Positions 34,543 through 42,295 of a stretch of DNA of 64,000 nt are shown piece after piece. The stretch's first letter is position 1. The number at the start of each line of letters is the position of its first letter. Source of the stretch: Pseudomonas sp. CFBP13508 (GTDB lineage Bacteria; Pseudomonadota; Gammaproteobacteria; Pseudomonadales; Pseudomonadaceae); the NCBI RefSeq assembly GCF_005233515.1, contig NZ_QFZZ01000004.1, positions 320,644 through 384,643 of the forward strand. Direction: 5' to 3'. The position numbers were made by a program, and so were the translations under genes. The notes under the pieces were generated by a model. That model was not told the origin of the DNA. It saw only the letters and a program-made list of their open reading frames with translations, and ran no database searches.

Positions 34543-34953
34543 ATGCCAACAGCATCCGCAACCATCGACATCCCGGCCTCGGCCGATCAGGTCTGGCAAT
34601 TGATCGGCGGCTTCAACACGCTGCCGGACTGGCTGCCATTGATTACCAACAGTGAACTGAGCGAAGGCGGGCGGGTGCGCACGCTGAAAACTGCTGACGG
34701 GGGTGTGGTCGTCGAACGTCTGCAGACATTCGATAACGCCGCAAAAACCTACAGCTATTCGATTGAACAGGCACCGTTTCCGGCCAGCGATTATCTGGCG
34801 ACGATCAAGGTTGAAGCCCAGGGGCAGGGCTCGCGTGTGACGTGGTCGGGGCGCTTCAATGCGCTCGGCGTGAGCGATGAAGAAGTGGTGGCGTTGTTCA
34901 ATGGCATCTACCAGGGCGGGCTCGAAGCCTTGCGGGCGAACTACCCGACCTGA
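34543..34953 (+). CDS. SRPBCC (START-like) family protein
   Basis: The 136-residue protein has the polyketide-cyclase/dehydrase-type fold: ATIDIPASADQVWQLIGGFNTLPDWLPLI at the start is typical of the Bet v1/SRPBCC cavity family. It probably binds a small hydrophobic ligand. It is preceded by AGAGAGG and lies 21 bases after the SDR gene, with which it is likely co-transcribed. The function is inferred from fold and neighbour only. Confidence 0.82.
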   Translation: MPTASATIDIPASADQVWQLIGGFNTLPDWLPLITNSELSEGGRVRTLKTADGGVVVERLQTFDNAAKTYSYSIEQAPFPASDYLATIKVEAQGQGSRVTWSGRFNALGVSDEEVVALFNGIYQGGLEALRANYPT

Positions 34954-34989
34954 TTGATTCACACAGCGCCTATGAAGCATGGGACTTCC

Positions 34990-35078
34990 TGTGGGAGCGA
35001 GCCTGCTCGCGAAGGCGTCAGGTCAGTCAACATTGCTGTGACTGAACCACCGCATTCGCGAGCAGGCTCGCTCCCACA
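34990..35078. repeat. REPIN (89 bp)
   Basis: Perfect 24-bp arms occupy 34990-35013 and 35055-35078 around a 41-bp spacer containing GTCAGTC and GACTGAAC. The element lies in the convergent gap between the SRPBCC gene and the histidine kinase gene. Confidence 0.93.
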
Positions 35079-35095
35079 GGGTGGATTGCATTCCC

Positions 35096-36490
35096 TCAGG
35101 CCTGGCTGATCAAACTCTGCCGACAATCCAGCACCAGTTTCGCCCCGCCCAGATCGCTGCTGCCGACTTCAAGACTGAAGCCATGCAAGCTGACAATCGC
35201 CGCGACGATCGATAGCCCCAGTCCAAAACCACTTTGTGGCTGGCCGCCCTCGGTGCGATAGAAACGCTGGAACACCGCCTCACGTTCCGCCTCGGGAATC
35301 CCCGGTCCTGAGTCGTGAACCTCGATCCGCGTCTGCCCATTCGCATTGACACCACGCAACATCACCGTGCCGCCGGGCGGGGTGAATTTGATCGAGTTGC
35401 TCAGCAGATTCGCCAGCGCTTCGAACAGCAGCGCGCGGTCGCCGTTGAGCGGCGGCAGTGTCTCCGGCATGTTCAACTGAAAGCGCAGATCGCCTTCCTC
35501 GGCCAGCGGCAGATAGAACTCGTGCAATTCCTCCAGCAAACGCACCGGATCAAGTTCGACGAAACCTGAGCGGCGCTGGCGATCTTCCAGTTCGGAAATC
35601 CGCAGCAAGCCGCGAAAGCGCGCCATCAGCGTGTCCGCCTCAGCCAGTACCAGATCCAGTTGCGCCGCTTCCTGCGAACCTTCGCCGGCCTGTTGCTGCA
35701 TGCGATACAACTGCGCGCGCAAGCGGGTCAGGGGAGTGCGCAAGTCGTGGGCGATGTTGTCGCAGACGCCTTTGACCTCGTTCATCAAGCGCTCGATGCG
35801 CTCGAGCATGGCGTTGACGATGGCGGCGAGCATGTCCAGTTCATCGCGGCGATTGGACAGCGGCAAGCGGTGTGTCAGGTCGCCGGCAACGATGGCCTGG
35901 GCGCTGTTCTGGATCGCGCGGATGCGCTGCAACGGTCGACGCCGCAGCAGGTGCCAACCGGCGACCCCGGGAATGATCGTCAGCGACACGCCCCAGAACA
36001 ACGCGTGCAAGATGATCCGCGTCACCGCGAACAGCGAGCCGTTGTCACGCAGCAGCACCAGCCAGCGACCGTCGCGAGTCTGGGTGGCCACGGCATCGCA
36101 GCTGTCGCTCGGCAGGGTCGGGTCATCGGAATCGGCGCACTCGGCGAGCATATGGATCTTGCCGTCGAGCGGCAGTCCTTCGGGAATTTGCTGAAGTGCG
36201 CCGCCCAGGTAAACGCCGTCAGCGCTGAACAGACCATAGGCGTCGATACCACGAATATCGAAGGTCATGCTGGCGGCGAGGGCGTCTTCGAGTTGCTCGC
36301 CGCGAAAGTGCGAAAACAGGTGCTGGCGTTGCATCAACGAATGTTTGGCCAGTTTGTCGAGGTAGCCGGATACCTCGTAGTACATGACCCCCATGAGGAT
36401 CGCGCTCCACGCCACGAACAGCGAGCTGTACAGCGCCAGCAAGCGGCTGCTGGACGAGCGCCAGCCGTCAGACGGGTTCGGCAATGACAT
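35096..36490 (-). CDS. Sensor histidine kinase (OmpR-type partner)
   Basis: This 464-residue inner-membrane kinase has two transmembrane segments (LLALYSSLFVAWSAILMGVM and ALFWGVSLTIIPGVAGWHLL) around a periplasmic sensor of about 130 residues. HAMP follows, then HisKA with phosphoacceptor His in CDNIAHDLRTPLTRLRAQL (about residue 240), and HATPase (ANLLSNSIKFTPPG; DSGPGIP; FGLGLSIVAA). Its start overlaps the regulator stop by 23 bases, so the two are one operon. The signal is unknown; the periplasmic domain contains a Cys-Asp pattern (LAECADSDDPTLPSDSCDAV). Confidence 0.9.
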   Translation of the reverse strand: MSLPNPSDGWRSSSSRLLALYSSLFVAWSAILMGVMYYEVSGYLDKLAKHSLMQRQHLFSHFRGEQLEDALAASMTFDIRGIDAYGLFSADGVYLGGALQQIPEGLPLDGKIHMLAECADSDDPTLPSDSCDAVATQTRDGRWLVLLRDNGSLFAVTRIILHALFWGVSLTIIPGVAGWHLLRRRPLQRIRAIQNSAQAIVAGDLTHRLPLSNRRDELDMLAAIVNAMLERIERLMNEVKGVCDNIAHDLRTPLTRLRAQLYRMQQQAGEGSQEAAQLDLVLAEADTLMARFRGLLRISELEDRQRRSGFVELDPVRLLEELHEFYLPLAEEGDLRFQLNMPETLPPLNGDRALLFEALANLLSNSIKFTPPGGTVMLRGVNANGQTRIEVHDSGPGIPEAEREAVFQRFYRTEGGQPQSGFGLGLSIVAAIVSLHGFSLEVGSSDLGGAKLVLDCRQSLISQA

Positions 36491-37151
36491 AGCCGGAGCC
36501 CCGTACCGTGCGGATCAGCGGAACGTTGCCGGCTGCGTCGATCTTCTTGCGCAGACGGCCGATGTGCACGTCGATCAGGTTGGTGCCCGGGTCGAAGTGA
36601 TAACCCCAGACCTCTTCGAAAATCATCATCCGCGAGAGAATCTGGCCGCTGTTGCGCATCAGGAACTCGAGCAGTTTGTATTCGGTGGGCAACAGCGTCA
36701 GCACCTGCCCGGCGCGGCGGGCTTCATGGCTGATCAGGTCGAGTTCGAGGTCAGCGACGTTTAACGTCGTGGCCTGGGTGGCGACGCTGTTCTGCCGGCG
36801 CAGCAAAACCTCAACCCGCGCGGCCATTTCATCGGTGGCGAACGGCTTGGTCAGGTAGTCATCGCCCCCGGCGCGCAAACCGCGCACGCGCTCATCGACA
36901 TCGGAGAGGGCGCTGATCATCAGAATCGGCGTCGCGACGCCCATGGTGCGCAGCGTGGTGACAATGGCCAGGCCATCCAGCTCGGGCAACATGCGGTCGA
37001 GGGTGATCAGGTCGTAGTTACCGCTGACGGCACGGTCCAGGCCTTCGCGGCCATTGTCGACCCAGTCAACGTCCAGCCCGTGGCTGCTGAGTTCGGCAAC
37101 GATTTCCCGCGCGGTCACGGCGTCGTCTTCGATGGTCAAGATACGAGTCAT
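36468..37151 (-). CDS. OmpR/PhoB-family response regulator
   Basis: The 227-residue regulator has a receiver domain (LTIEDDAVTAREIVAEL; phospho-Asp in DLITLDRMLPELDG at about residue 53; Lys in YLTKPFA) and a winged-helix DNA-binding domain (LTLLPTEYKLLEFLMRNSGQ; TNLIDVHIGRLRKKID). The ATG at 37151 gives the usual N-terminus. It is the first gene of the operon with the kinase. Its targets are unknown; the divergent membrane-protein gene at 37460 is a candidate by position. Confidence 0.9.
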   Translation of the reverse strand: MTRILTIEDDAVTAREIVAELSSHGLDVDWVDNGREGLDRAVSGNYDLITLDRMLPELDGLAIVTTLRTMGVATPILMISALSDVDERVRGLRAGGDDYLTKPFATDEMAARVEVLLRRQNSVATQATTLNVADLELDLISHEARRAGQVLTLLPTEYKLLEFLMRNSGQILSRMMIFEEVWGYHFDPGTNLIDVHIGRLRKKIDAAGNVPLIRTVRGSGYVIAEPV

Positions 37152-37389
37152 AGGCAGGCCTGCTGATCGGTTCAAACGGAATGGCAGCATTTTGCCAAGA
37201 ATTTACCGTGACGCTTTAAATTAACTTTCATCTTCGTCGCGACGGTGAATCGGAACTGATCGGATTTGCCAGTCATTCATCAATGCAGAAAACCCGCAGG
37301 CGCTGACCGTTTATTGCAAATTGCACGGATCAGCGAAGTTCAAACTTTCTAACGTGTTGAAAATAAAGGGTTTATTTAGTTTCTGTAAC

Positions 37390-37405
37390 TGGCACGGTCA
37401 CTGCA
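37390..37405 (+). promoter_or_regulatory. Candidate sigma-54 promoter
   Basis: TGGCACGGTCACTGCA matches the RpoN -24/-12 consensus (TGGCACG-N4-TTGCW) at all but one base, with the GG and GC doublets at the correct spacing. It lies 55 bases upstream of the start at 37460. This is a pattern match; an activator site was not identified. Confidence 0.6.
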
Positions 37406-37459
37406 ATTCCTCACTAGACGAGTTGTAACACCATTTTTCATGCCTGGAGCCGTACAACA

Positions 37460-38389
37460 ATGAATAGATCCCCTGATGGCTATTATCCTGCCTTGGAAGA
37501 GTCGAGCAGCGTGTCAGGCGTGTCCTGGGGCGCGATTTTCGCCGGTGCTGCGGCTGCCGCTGCGCTGTCGATGATTCTGGTACTGCTTGGTTTCGGCCTG
37601 GGCTTCTCGGCTGTTTCACCGTGGGCCGGAGAGGGCGTCAGCGCCAAGGGCCTGGGCATTTCGACGATTGTCTGGCTGGCTGTGACGCAGATCATTGCTT
37701 CCGGCATGGGCGGCTACATTGCCGGTCGTCTGCGGGTGAAATGGGCGAACATGCACGGTGACGAAGTCTACTTCCGCGACACCGCCCACGGCTTCCTCGC
37801 CTGGTGCGTCGCCACGCTGGTCACCGCTGTGCTGGTGGTCGGTTCGGTCAGCAGCGTCGTCAGCGGCGGTGTGCAGGCTGGGGCTAACGTCGTCGGCGGT
37901 GCTGCCGGTGCCATGAGCCAGGCTGCCGGTTCTGCCGCAGCCAATACTGACAGCGATCAGTACGGCTACTTCGTCGACAGCCTGTTCCGTGACGACCGTC
38001 CGGCAGCCGTCAGCGATGACGCCGCACGCGGCACCGTGACCCGCATCTTCGCCCAGAGCCTGGCCAACGGTCAGCTCAGCGCCGAAGACCGCACCTACCT
38101 CGCACAACTGGTGTCGCAACGTACCAACCTGAGCCAGGCCGATGCTGAACGTCGTGTCGACGAAATCTACGCCGACACCCAGAAAGCCATCGCTGACGCG
38201 AAACTGAAAGCCCAGCAAGCTGCCGACACCGCCGCGAAAGTCGCTGCCTACACCTCGCTGTGGATGTTCGTCGCGCTGCTGGCCGGTGCGTTCTTTGCCA
38301 GCCTGGCAGCCACCTTCGGCGGTCGTCGTCGCGATGCGGTCGAGTACGTTGAAGTCGACACCTACACCACTACCACTCCGGTCCGTTAA
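37460..38389 (+). CDS. Inner-membrane protein of unknown function
   Basis: The 309-residue protein has about four hydrophobic segments: VSWGAIFAGAAAAAALSMIL (about 20-55), ISTIVWLAVTQIIASGMGGY (about 68-90), WCVATLVTAVLVVGSVSSVV (about 115-135) and YTSLWMFVALLAGAFFASLA (about 262-281). Between the last two lies a soluble alanine-rich helical region with repeated QAD/AAD and TQKAIADAKLKAQQAADTAA, probably a coiled coil. It ends in a polar tail. Its start follows a possible sigma-54 promoter. The 24-residue peptide 15 bases downstream is likely in the same transcript. I do not recognise the family. Confidence 0.83.
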   Translation: MNRSPDGYYPALEESSSVSGVSWGAIFAGAAAAAALSMILVLLGFGLGFSAVSPWAGEGVSAKGLGISTIVWLAVTQIIASGMGGYIAGRLRVKWANMHGDEVYFRDTAHGFLAWCVATLVTAVLVVGSVSSVVSGGVQAGANVVGGAAGAMSQAAGSAAANTDSDQYGYFVDSLFRDDRPAAVSDDAARGTVTRIFAQSLANGQLSAEDRTYLAQLVSQRTNLSQADAERRVDEIYADTQKAIADAKLKAQQAADTAAKVAAYTSLWMFVALLAGAFFASLAATFGGRRRDAVEYVEVDTYTTTTPVR

Positions 38390-38403
38390 AAAGGAGAGTC
38401 ACC

Positions 38404-38478
38404 ATGCGCTCATTACTGCTGTTCTTCCTCGGCGTACCGATCCCGATCATCATCCTGATCGCCCTGTTCGTGCACTGA
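38404..38478 (+). CDS. 24-residue membrane peptide
   Basis: A short open frame begins at ATG 38404 with an excellent ribosome site (AAAAAGGAGAG seven to eight bases upstream) and encodes MRSLLLFFLGVPIPIIILIA plus LFVH. It is almost entirely hydrophobic, with a Pro-Ile-Pro break, and looks like a single-span membrane miniprotein. It is followed by a strong terminator, as a real gene would be, and it comes 15 bases after the 37460 gene. Translation needs experimental proof. Confidence 0.72.
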   Translation: MRSLLLFFLGVPIPIIILIALFVH

Positions 38479-38501
38479 TCCCTCTGAGGCAGGATGCCTC
38501 T

Positions 38502-38536
38502 GCCGCTTTCATCTTCGGGTGAAAGCGGCTTTTTTG
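38502..38536 (+). terminator. Rho-independent terminator
   Basis: The stem GCCGCTTTCA/TGAAAGCGGC closes over TCTTCGGG and is followed by seven T. It ends the 37460-38478 transcript. Confidence 0.93.
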
Positions 38537-38568
38537 CGTTTGGGAACTGCAAACGCAAGCTTGGCGAA

Positions 38569-38838
38569 TCACTCGGTCGGCACGACATTATCCAGCGCTT
38601 TGTTCACGGCCAGTTCTCCCAACATGACCACTTGCGCAATGCCCAACAGGGTATTGCGCCGTGAGCCTTCGAGCATCCCGGCAAAGTCACCGAGCATCAC
38701 CGTGGCGGACGCCAGGGATTCGCACGCGTTGACCAGCAGGGATTCGGTGTCGGATTGCGGGTTGACCATGAACAGAGTATTGGGGCTGTACGGCGTGGCG
38801 TTGATCCTGGCCGGCGGATTGGAAGGTGTGTGTGACAT
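38569..38838 (-). CDS. DUF6124-like protein (first of two paralogues)
   Basis: The 89-residue protein opens MSHTPSNPPARINATPYSPN. Its core, ESLLVNACESLASATVMLGD then RRNTLLGIAQVVMLGELAVNKALDN, is shared with the next gene (38942-39307), making the two tandem paralogues. No enzyme motif, signal peptide or membrane segment is seen; it is probably a helical protein. The family is, from memory, common in Pseudomonas and unstudied. It uses the ATG at 38838; the upstream frame to 38991 is not supported. Confidence 0.75.
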   Translation of the reverse strand: MSHTPSNPPARINATPYSPNTLFMVNPQSDTESLLVNACESLASATVMLGDFAGMLEGSRRNTLLGIAQVVMLGELAVNKALDNVVPTE

Positions 38839-38941
38839 CAGCTGAAACTCCGATGAGAGCCGCTTGGTGTGAGAGAGAGCGCCACGGGGTGACGTGCACG
38901 CTGGCAGTGAGGGAGCACGCCCCCTCATACCTCGGTTGCGG

Positions 38942-39307
38942 CTAGTTCGACACGCGTCGGCTGTCGAGCACGCGATTGACGACCAGCTCACTCAGCATGA
39001 TCACTTGCTGCAACATCAGCAGCGAACGGCGCTGTGCAGGCTCGATGACGTTGCTCATTTCGCGGGCCATTTCGTTCGCCGCAGCCAGCGATTCACAGGC
39101 TTCGAGGAGCAAAGTTTCCTCGTCCACCGTTGGGTCGACGAGAAAGATCCGGCCCGGTTGACGATTGGGAATCGTAGTCTTCAGGGTTTGCGGATCGAGA
39201 TAAAAGTTGATGGCGCGAGCGGCGGCGTCTTTTATGCGCTGAGGCTCCAGAGCAGGGTCGTACGGGATCGAATCGGCTTCTGGCGGGTTTGGCGTTACTT
39301 TGAACAT
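38942..39307 (-). CDS. DUF6124-like protein (second paralogue)
   Basis: The 121-residue protein opens MFKVTPNPPEADSIPYDPAL and has a longer N-terminal region than its paralogue. It then carries the same core: EETLLLEACESLAAANEMAR and RRSLLMLQQVIMLSELVVNR. It lies 103 bases upstream of the 38569-38838 gene on the same strand, so both may be one transcript. It is likely cytoplasmic. Its promoter region (39308-39796) contains the conserved element described at 39575-39624. The function is unknown. Confidence 0.77.
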   Translation of the reverse strand: MFKVTPNPPEADSIPYDPALEPQRIKDAAARAINFYLDPQTLKTTIPNRQPGRIFLVDPTVDEETLLLEACESLAAANEMAREMSNVIEPAQRRSLLMLQQVIMLSELVVNRVLDSRRVSN

Positions 39308-39574
39308 GGATGACTCTCTATCTTGAAGGAATGAAGAGCCGTCACTATCGCTACCAAACGAAGGGTGGCGGCCACGCGCAGGTTGGTAGACCGGTCAAGA
39401 TAGTTAACCCCGGCGCTCACGAATGAGCCCCACGCATGGTCACCATGAAGAGCTGACCCTCAAAGGAGGGGCCGCTTAAAGGGACGCCATAAAACTATCA
39501 AGAAACGGGCTACCAAACCCGATCACTGTTTTGCAGTGACAGGGAAACGATATAGCCCTACCGATAGCCGTGTA
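39308..39574. other. Gene-free stretch upstream of the DUF6124-like pair
   Basis: I see no gene between 39308 and 39796. The segment carries a short dyad GATCACTGTTTTGCAGTGAC (39521-39540; CACTG/CAGTG around TTTTG) and ends at the conserved element at 39575-39624. The region must hold the promoters of the DUF6124-like pair (leftward) and of the TTG-started gene at 39797 (rightward). Confidence 0.5.
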
Positions 39575-39624
39575 AGCCGGCGGATTCTGATGCACCCGTA
39601 GGCAGCGACGCAAGGCGTTGTAGG
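39575..39624. repeat. Conserved 50-bp element, copy A
   Basis: The block beginning AGCCGGCGGATTC and ending GCAAGGCGTTGTAGG has a diverged copy at 53727-53775 (AGCCAGCGGATTC ... GCAAGATGTTGTAGC). Both stand in the upstream regions of small minus-strand genes (DUF6124-like here, XRE there). The role is unknown; it could be a promoter element, a transcribed leader or a relic of a mobile repeat. Confidence 0.55.
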
Positions 39625-39796
39625 TCCGATGCCGTAACAGCACGTGTGATTCAAACATGATCGACAAATTGCGTTTATCCACTGCGCAAGGGCCGGCATG
39701 CCTGAGCCTTTTGCTTTCGGCAACTCAACAAAGCGACAATCGGTTCGCGAAGTGCCTAGCTTCACTCCCCTGATTTTTCAATTAAGGAAGAATACG

Positions 39797-40336
39797 TTGG
39801 ACAAGAAGGAAACCAAACGCCAGGTCAGCGAAATGCTCGATGCCGGTCGCTCGAAAACCGAGACTTTCAAGGCATTCTCCGGTGGTGCGCTGAAAGACAA
39901 GGCGCTGGCGTACCTGATCGGCTCACGCCCCGATCCGGATCTGATTGAACGCCACGCCGGCAAGATCAAGATCCTTCTTGGACTGACTTACGTTCAGGCG
40001 CTGATCGGTCTGGTGGGCGGCTATCTCCTCGGGCTGACCATCAGCAGCGGTTTCGCCATCGGACTTGGTTTGTTCGCCGGTGGCGTGCCTTTGCTTTTTG
40101 CCTGGGGTTTCTATCGCAACGCGGCCCATGCCTATACGGTGTACGTGATGCTCTCGATCAGCCAGATGCCGCGCATGTTCAAGGAATATGCGGATGACCC
40201 GATCGGTACGGTGGTCGGCGTGGCGATCACGCTGGCGATGATCTTCTACGTCGCTTGGCTGAAAAACCTGCTGTTCCCGGACCTTGCGTTGATCGGCGCA
40301 AAGAAGATCAAAGGCCAGTACGTCTTCTCCAACTAA
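39797..40336 (+). CDS. Small inner-membrane protein of unknown function
   Basis: The 179-residue protein begins at TTG 39797 (reading DKKETKRQVSEMLDAGRSKT), supported by AAGGAAG at good spacing; no ATG is as well placed. It has a charged N-terminal half, two adjacent hydrophobic segments (ILLGLTYVQALIGLVGGYLL and GFAIGLGLFAGGVPLLFAWG), and another near DPIGTVVGVAITLAMIFYVA. It resembles small two-to-three-span proteins with no known activity. It is expressed alone. Function unknown. Confidence 0.78.
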   Translation: MDKKETKRQVSEMLDAGRSKTETFKAFSGGALKDKALAYLIGSRPDPDLIERHAGKIKILLGLTYVQALIGLVGGYLLGLTISSGFAIGLGLFAGGVPLLFAWGFYRNAAHAYTVYVMLSISQMPRMFKEYADDPIGTVVGVAITLAMIFYVAWLKNLLFPDLALIGAKKIKGQYVFSN

Positions 40337-40359
40337 CCGTTTCCATCCCGCCATTTTCA

Positions 40360-40373
40360 CTGGCCTGGATCAA
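40360..40373 (+). promoter_or_regulatory. ANR/FNR-like box of the hcn promoter
   Basis: CTGGCCTGGATCAA matches the FNR/ANR half-site pattern TTGAT-N4-ATCAA fully in the right half and partly in the left (CTGGC). hcnABC genes in fluorescent pseudomonads are known to need ANR under low oxygen, and their known box has the same imperfect left half. If it is a class II site, transcription starts near 40408. Confidence 0.7.
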
Positions 40374-40555
40374 TATTTCCCCTGGCGATATCGCCTACCG
40401 TAAATGATCCGGGCCTTTGCTGAGGTATGAGCTACAGTGCTTGTCGCGCACCTTGTTGCGCTGGCGAAGTATCCGCGTCGACGTTGAAAACACAGCGATA
40501 AAAGCGTCGACGAGGCGTAGTGCAGCAAGGAGCTGTCACAACCTCAACTGAATCT

Positions 40556-40565
40556 TCACGGACGA
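40556..40565 (+). promoter_or_regulatory. RsmA/RsmE binding site over the hcnA ribosome site
   Basis: TCACGGACGA fits the Rsm consensus (A/U)CANGGANG(U/A) at every defined position. The GGA is positioned as the hcnA Shine-Dalgarno, ten bases before the ATG at 40575, so binding would block translation. A second GGA motif (AAGGAG, 40527-40532) lies upstream. Two copies of CGTCGACG (40476-40483 and 40505-40512) can pair and form a leader hairpin. GacS/GacA control of hcnA through Rsm proteins is established in P. protegens CHA0. Confidence 0.8.
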
Positions 40566-40574
40566 ACACCGTAA

Positions 40575-40889
40575 ATGAACTGCCTAGAAAGAACCTTCGA
40601 TATCCAGCCCTTGGTGCAGGCGGACATGACCGTGCACATCAATGGCCAAGCGGTCAGCGCCGCCATCGGCGAAACCGTTCTCAGCGTCATCCAGTCCCTC
40701 GGCGTGCGCCAGGTTGCACGCAACGATCACGATCAGATCAGCGGCGCCTATTGCGGCATGGGCGTGTGCCAGTGCTGCCTGGTGAAAATCAACGGTCGGC
40801 ACAAACGCCGCGCCTGCCAGACCGTGGTCCGCGACGGTATGCAGATCGAAACCCGAGTCAACCGCGTCGTCGCGCAGGAGATTGTATGA
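40575..40889 (+). CDS. hcnA: Hydrogen cyanide synthase subunit HcnA (2Fe-2S)
   Basis: HcnA is the small electron-transfer subunit of the membrane-associated enzyme that oxidises glycine to HCN and CO2. The 104-residue protein carries ferredoxin-type cluster cysteines Cys60, Cys65, Cys68 and Cys81 (AYCGMGVCQCCLV ... RRACQTVV). Its start MNCLERTFDIQPL is characteristic of hcnA. The stop overlaps the hcnB start (ATGA). It is controlled at the leader by the Rsm site and probably by ANR at the promoter. Confidence 0.95.
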   Translation: MNCLERTFDIQPLVQADMTVHINGQAVSAAIGETVLSVIQSLGVRQVARNDHDQISGAYCGMGVCQCCLVKINGRHKRRACQTVVRDGMQIETRVNRVVAQEIV

Positions 40890-42295
40890 GCCTGCAACCG
40901 TTGATCGTTGGCGGCGGGCCGGCGGGGATGGCGGCGGCCATCGAACTGGCGCGCCACGGCGTGCGCTGCACCTTGCTCGAAGAGGCTTCGCGCCTCGGCG
41001 GCGTGGTCTATCGCGGGCCGCTGCGTGATGGTGTGCAACTGGATTATCTCGGGCCGCGTTATTCCGAAGCACTGGACAAACTGCACGGTGAATTTCAGCA
41101 GCAGTCAGGGCTGATCGACGTACGTCTCAACCATCGCGTGGTCGGCGCTGAAGGCACTCGCGCTCTGGTGGTGCTCGATGGCGATGAACAGCTGCATGAG
41201 ATCGCTTATCCGCAACTGCTGCTGGCCGCCGGTTGCCATGAACGCAGCGTACCGTTTCCCGGCTGGACGTTGCCGGGAGTGATCCTGCTCGGCGGCCTGC
41301 AGTTGCAGATCAAGAGTGGCGTGGTCAAGCCGCAAGGGCCGGTGATCATCGCCGGCACTGGGCCGTTGCTGCCGCTTGTCGCGACCCAGTTACATGCGTC
41401 TGGCGTGCGCGTCGCCGGCGTCTATGAGGCTTGCGCATTCGGCAAGATCGCCCGCGAGAGTCTGGCGCTGCTGAACAAGCCGCAGCTGTTCCTCGACGGC
41501 TTGAGCATGCTCGCTTACCTCAAGTTGCACGGTATCCCGATGAACTACGGCTGGGGCGTGGTCGAAGCCCACGGCGAGGGCGAATTGAAAAGCGTCAGCG
41601 TCGCGCCGTATTCGTCGACGTGGGAGGCGGATCTGTCGCGGGTGGAGCGTTTCGAAGCGCAGACGCTGGCGGTCGGTTACGGTTTTATTCCGCGCACGCA
41701 ATTGAGCCAGCAGATGTGCCTTGATCACGGCTTCAGCGACGATGGCTACCTGCGTGCCCACGCCAATGTCTGGCAGCAAAGCAGCGTGGCGCATGTGCAT
41801 CTGGCCGGCGACATGGGCGGGATCCGCGGCGGTGAAGCGGCGATGCTCGCCGGCAAGATCGCCGCCACTTCGATCCTGCTGCAACGCGGTGTGCTCGACG
41901 CCGAGCTGGCTCGGGTGCGCCGTGACCGCTACGCGAGCAAGCTCAGAGCCATCGTGCGCTTTCGTGCGGCGGTGGATCGCTACACCGAGCGCGGCGTAGG
42001 TCAGACTGCTTTGCCCGCAGCCGACACGGTGATCTGCCGCTGCGAACATGCGACCCGCGCCGACATCGATCTGGCGCTGGAGCAGGGTGTGCAAGACATC
42101 GCCAGCCTGAAAATGCGCACCCGCGTGAGCATGGGCGATTGTCAGGGGCGGATGTGCGTCGGCTATTGCAGCGATCGCTTGCGCCAGGCCACCGGACGTC
42201 AGGATGTCGGTTGGCTGCGCCCGCGCTTTCCAATCGATCCGGTGCCGTTTTCCGCGTTCCAGTCTCTCGGCACGGAGGGCGCTTGCCATGAGTAA
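40886..42295 (+). CDS. hcnB: Hydrogen cyanide synthase subunit HcnB (FAD oxidoreductase)
   Basis: HcnB is a 469-residue flavoprotein subunit. It has an FAD-binding motif at the start (LIVGGGPAGMAAAIELARHG), a second nucleotide-binding region (VIIAGTGPLLPLVATQL, about residues 152-168), and a C-terminal BFD-like cysteine cluster (VICRCEHATRADI ... GDCQGRMCVGYCSDRL). Its start at 40886 is coupled to the hcnA stop. The 3' end overlaps hcnC by eight bases. The frame stays open upstream to 40520, but that part is hcnA in another frame. Confidence 0.94.
   Translation: MSLQPLIVGGGPAGMAAAIELARHGVRCTLLEEASRLGGVVYRGPLRDGVQLDYLGPRYSEALDKLHGEFQQQSGLIDVRLNHRVVGAEGTRALVVLDGDEQLHEIAYPQLLLAAGCHERSVPFPGWTLPGVILLGGLQLQIKSGVVKPQGPVIIAGTGPLLPLVATQLHASGVRVAGVYEACAFGKIARESLALLNKPQLFLDGLSMLAYLKLHGIPMNYGWGVVEAHGEGELKSVSVAPYSSTWEADLSRVERFEAQTLAVGYGFIPRTQLSQQMCLDHGFSDDGYLRAHANVWQQSSVAHVHLAGDMGGIRGGEAAMLAGKIAATSILLQRGVLDAELARVRRDRYASKLRAIVRFRAAVDRYTERGVGQTALPAADTVICRCEHATRADIDLALEQGVQDIASLKMRTRVSMGDCQGRMCVGYCSDRLRQATGRQDVGWLRPRFPIDPVPFSAFQSLGTEGACHE

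Noticed and set aside
40520..40885. Upstream extension of hcnB in its own frame
   Set aside because: This part is hcnA in a different frame; the ATGA overlap at 40886 defines the start.
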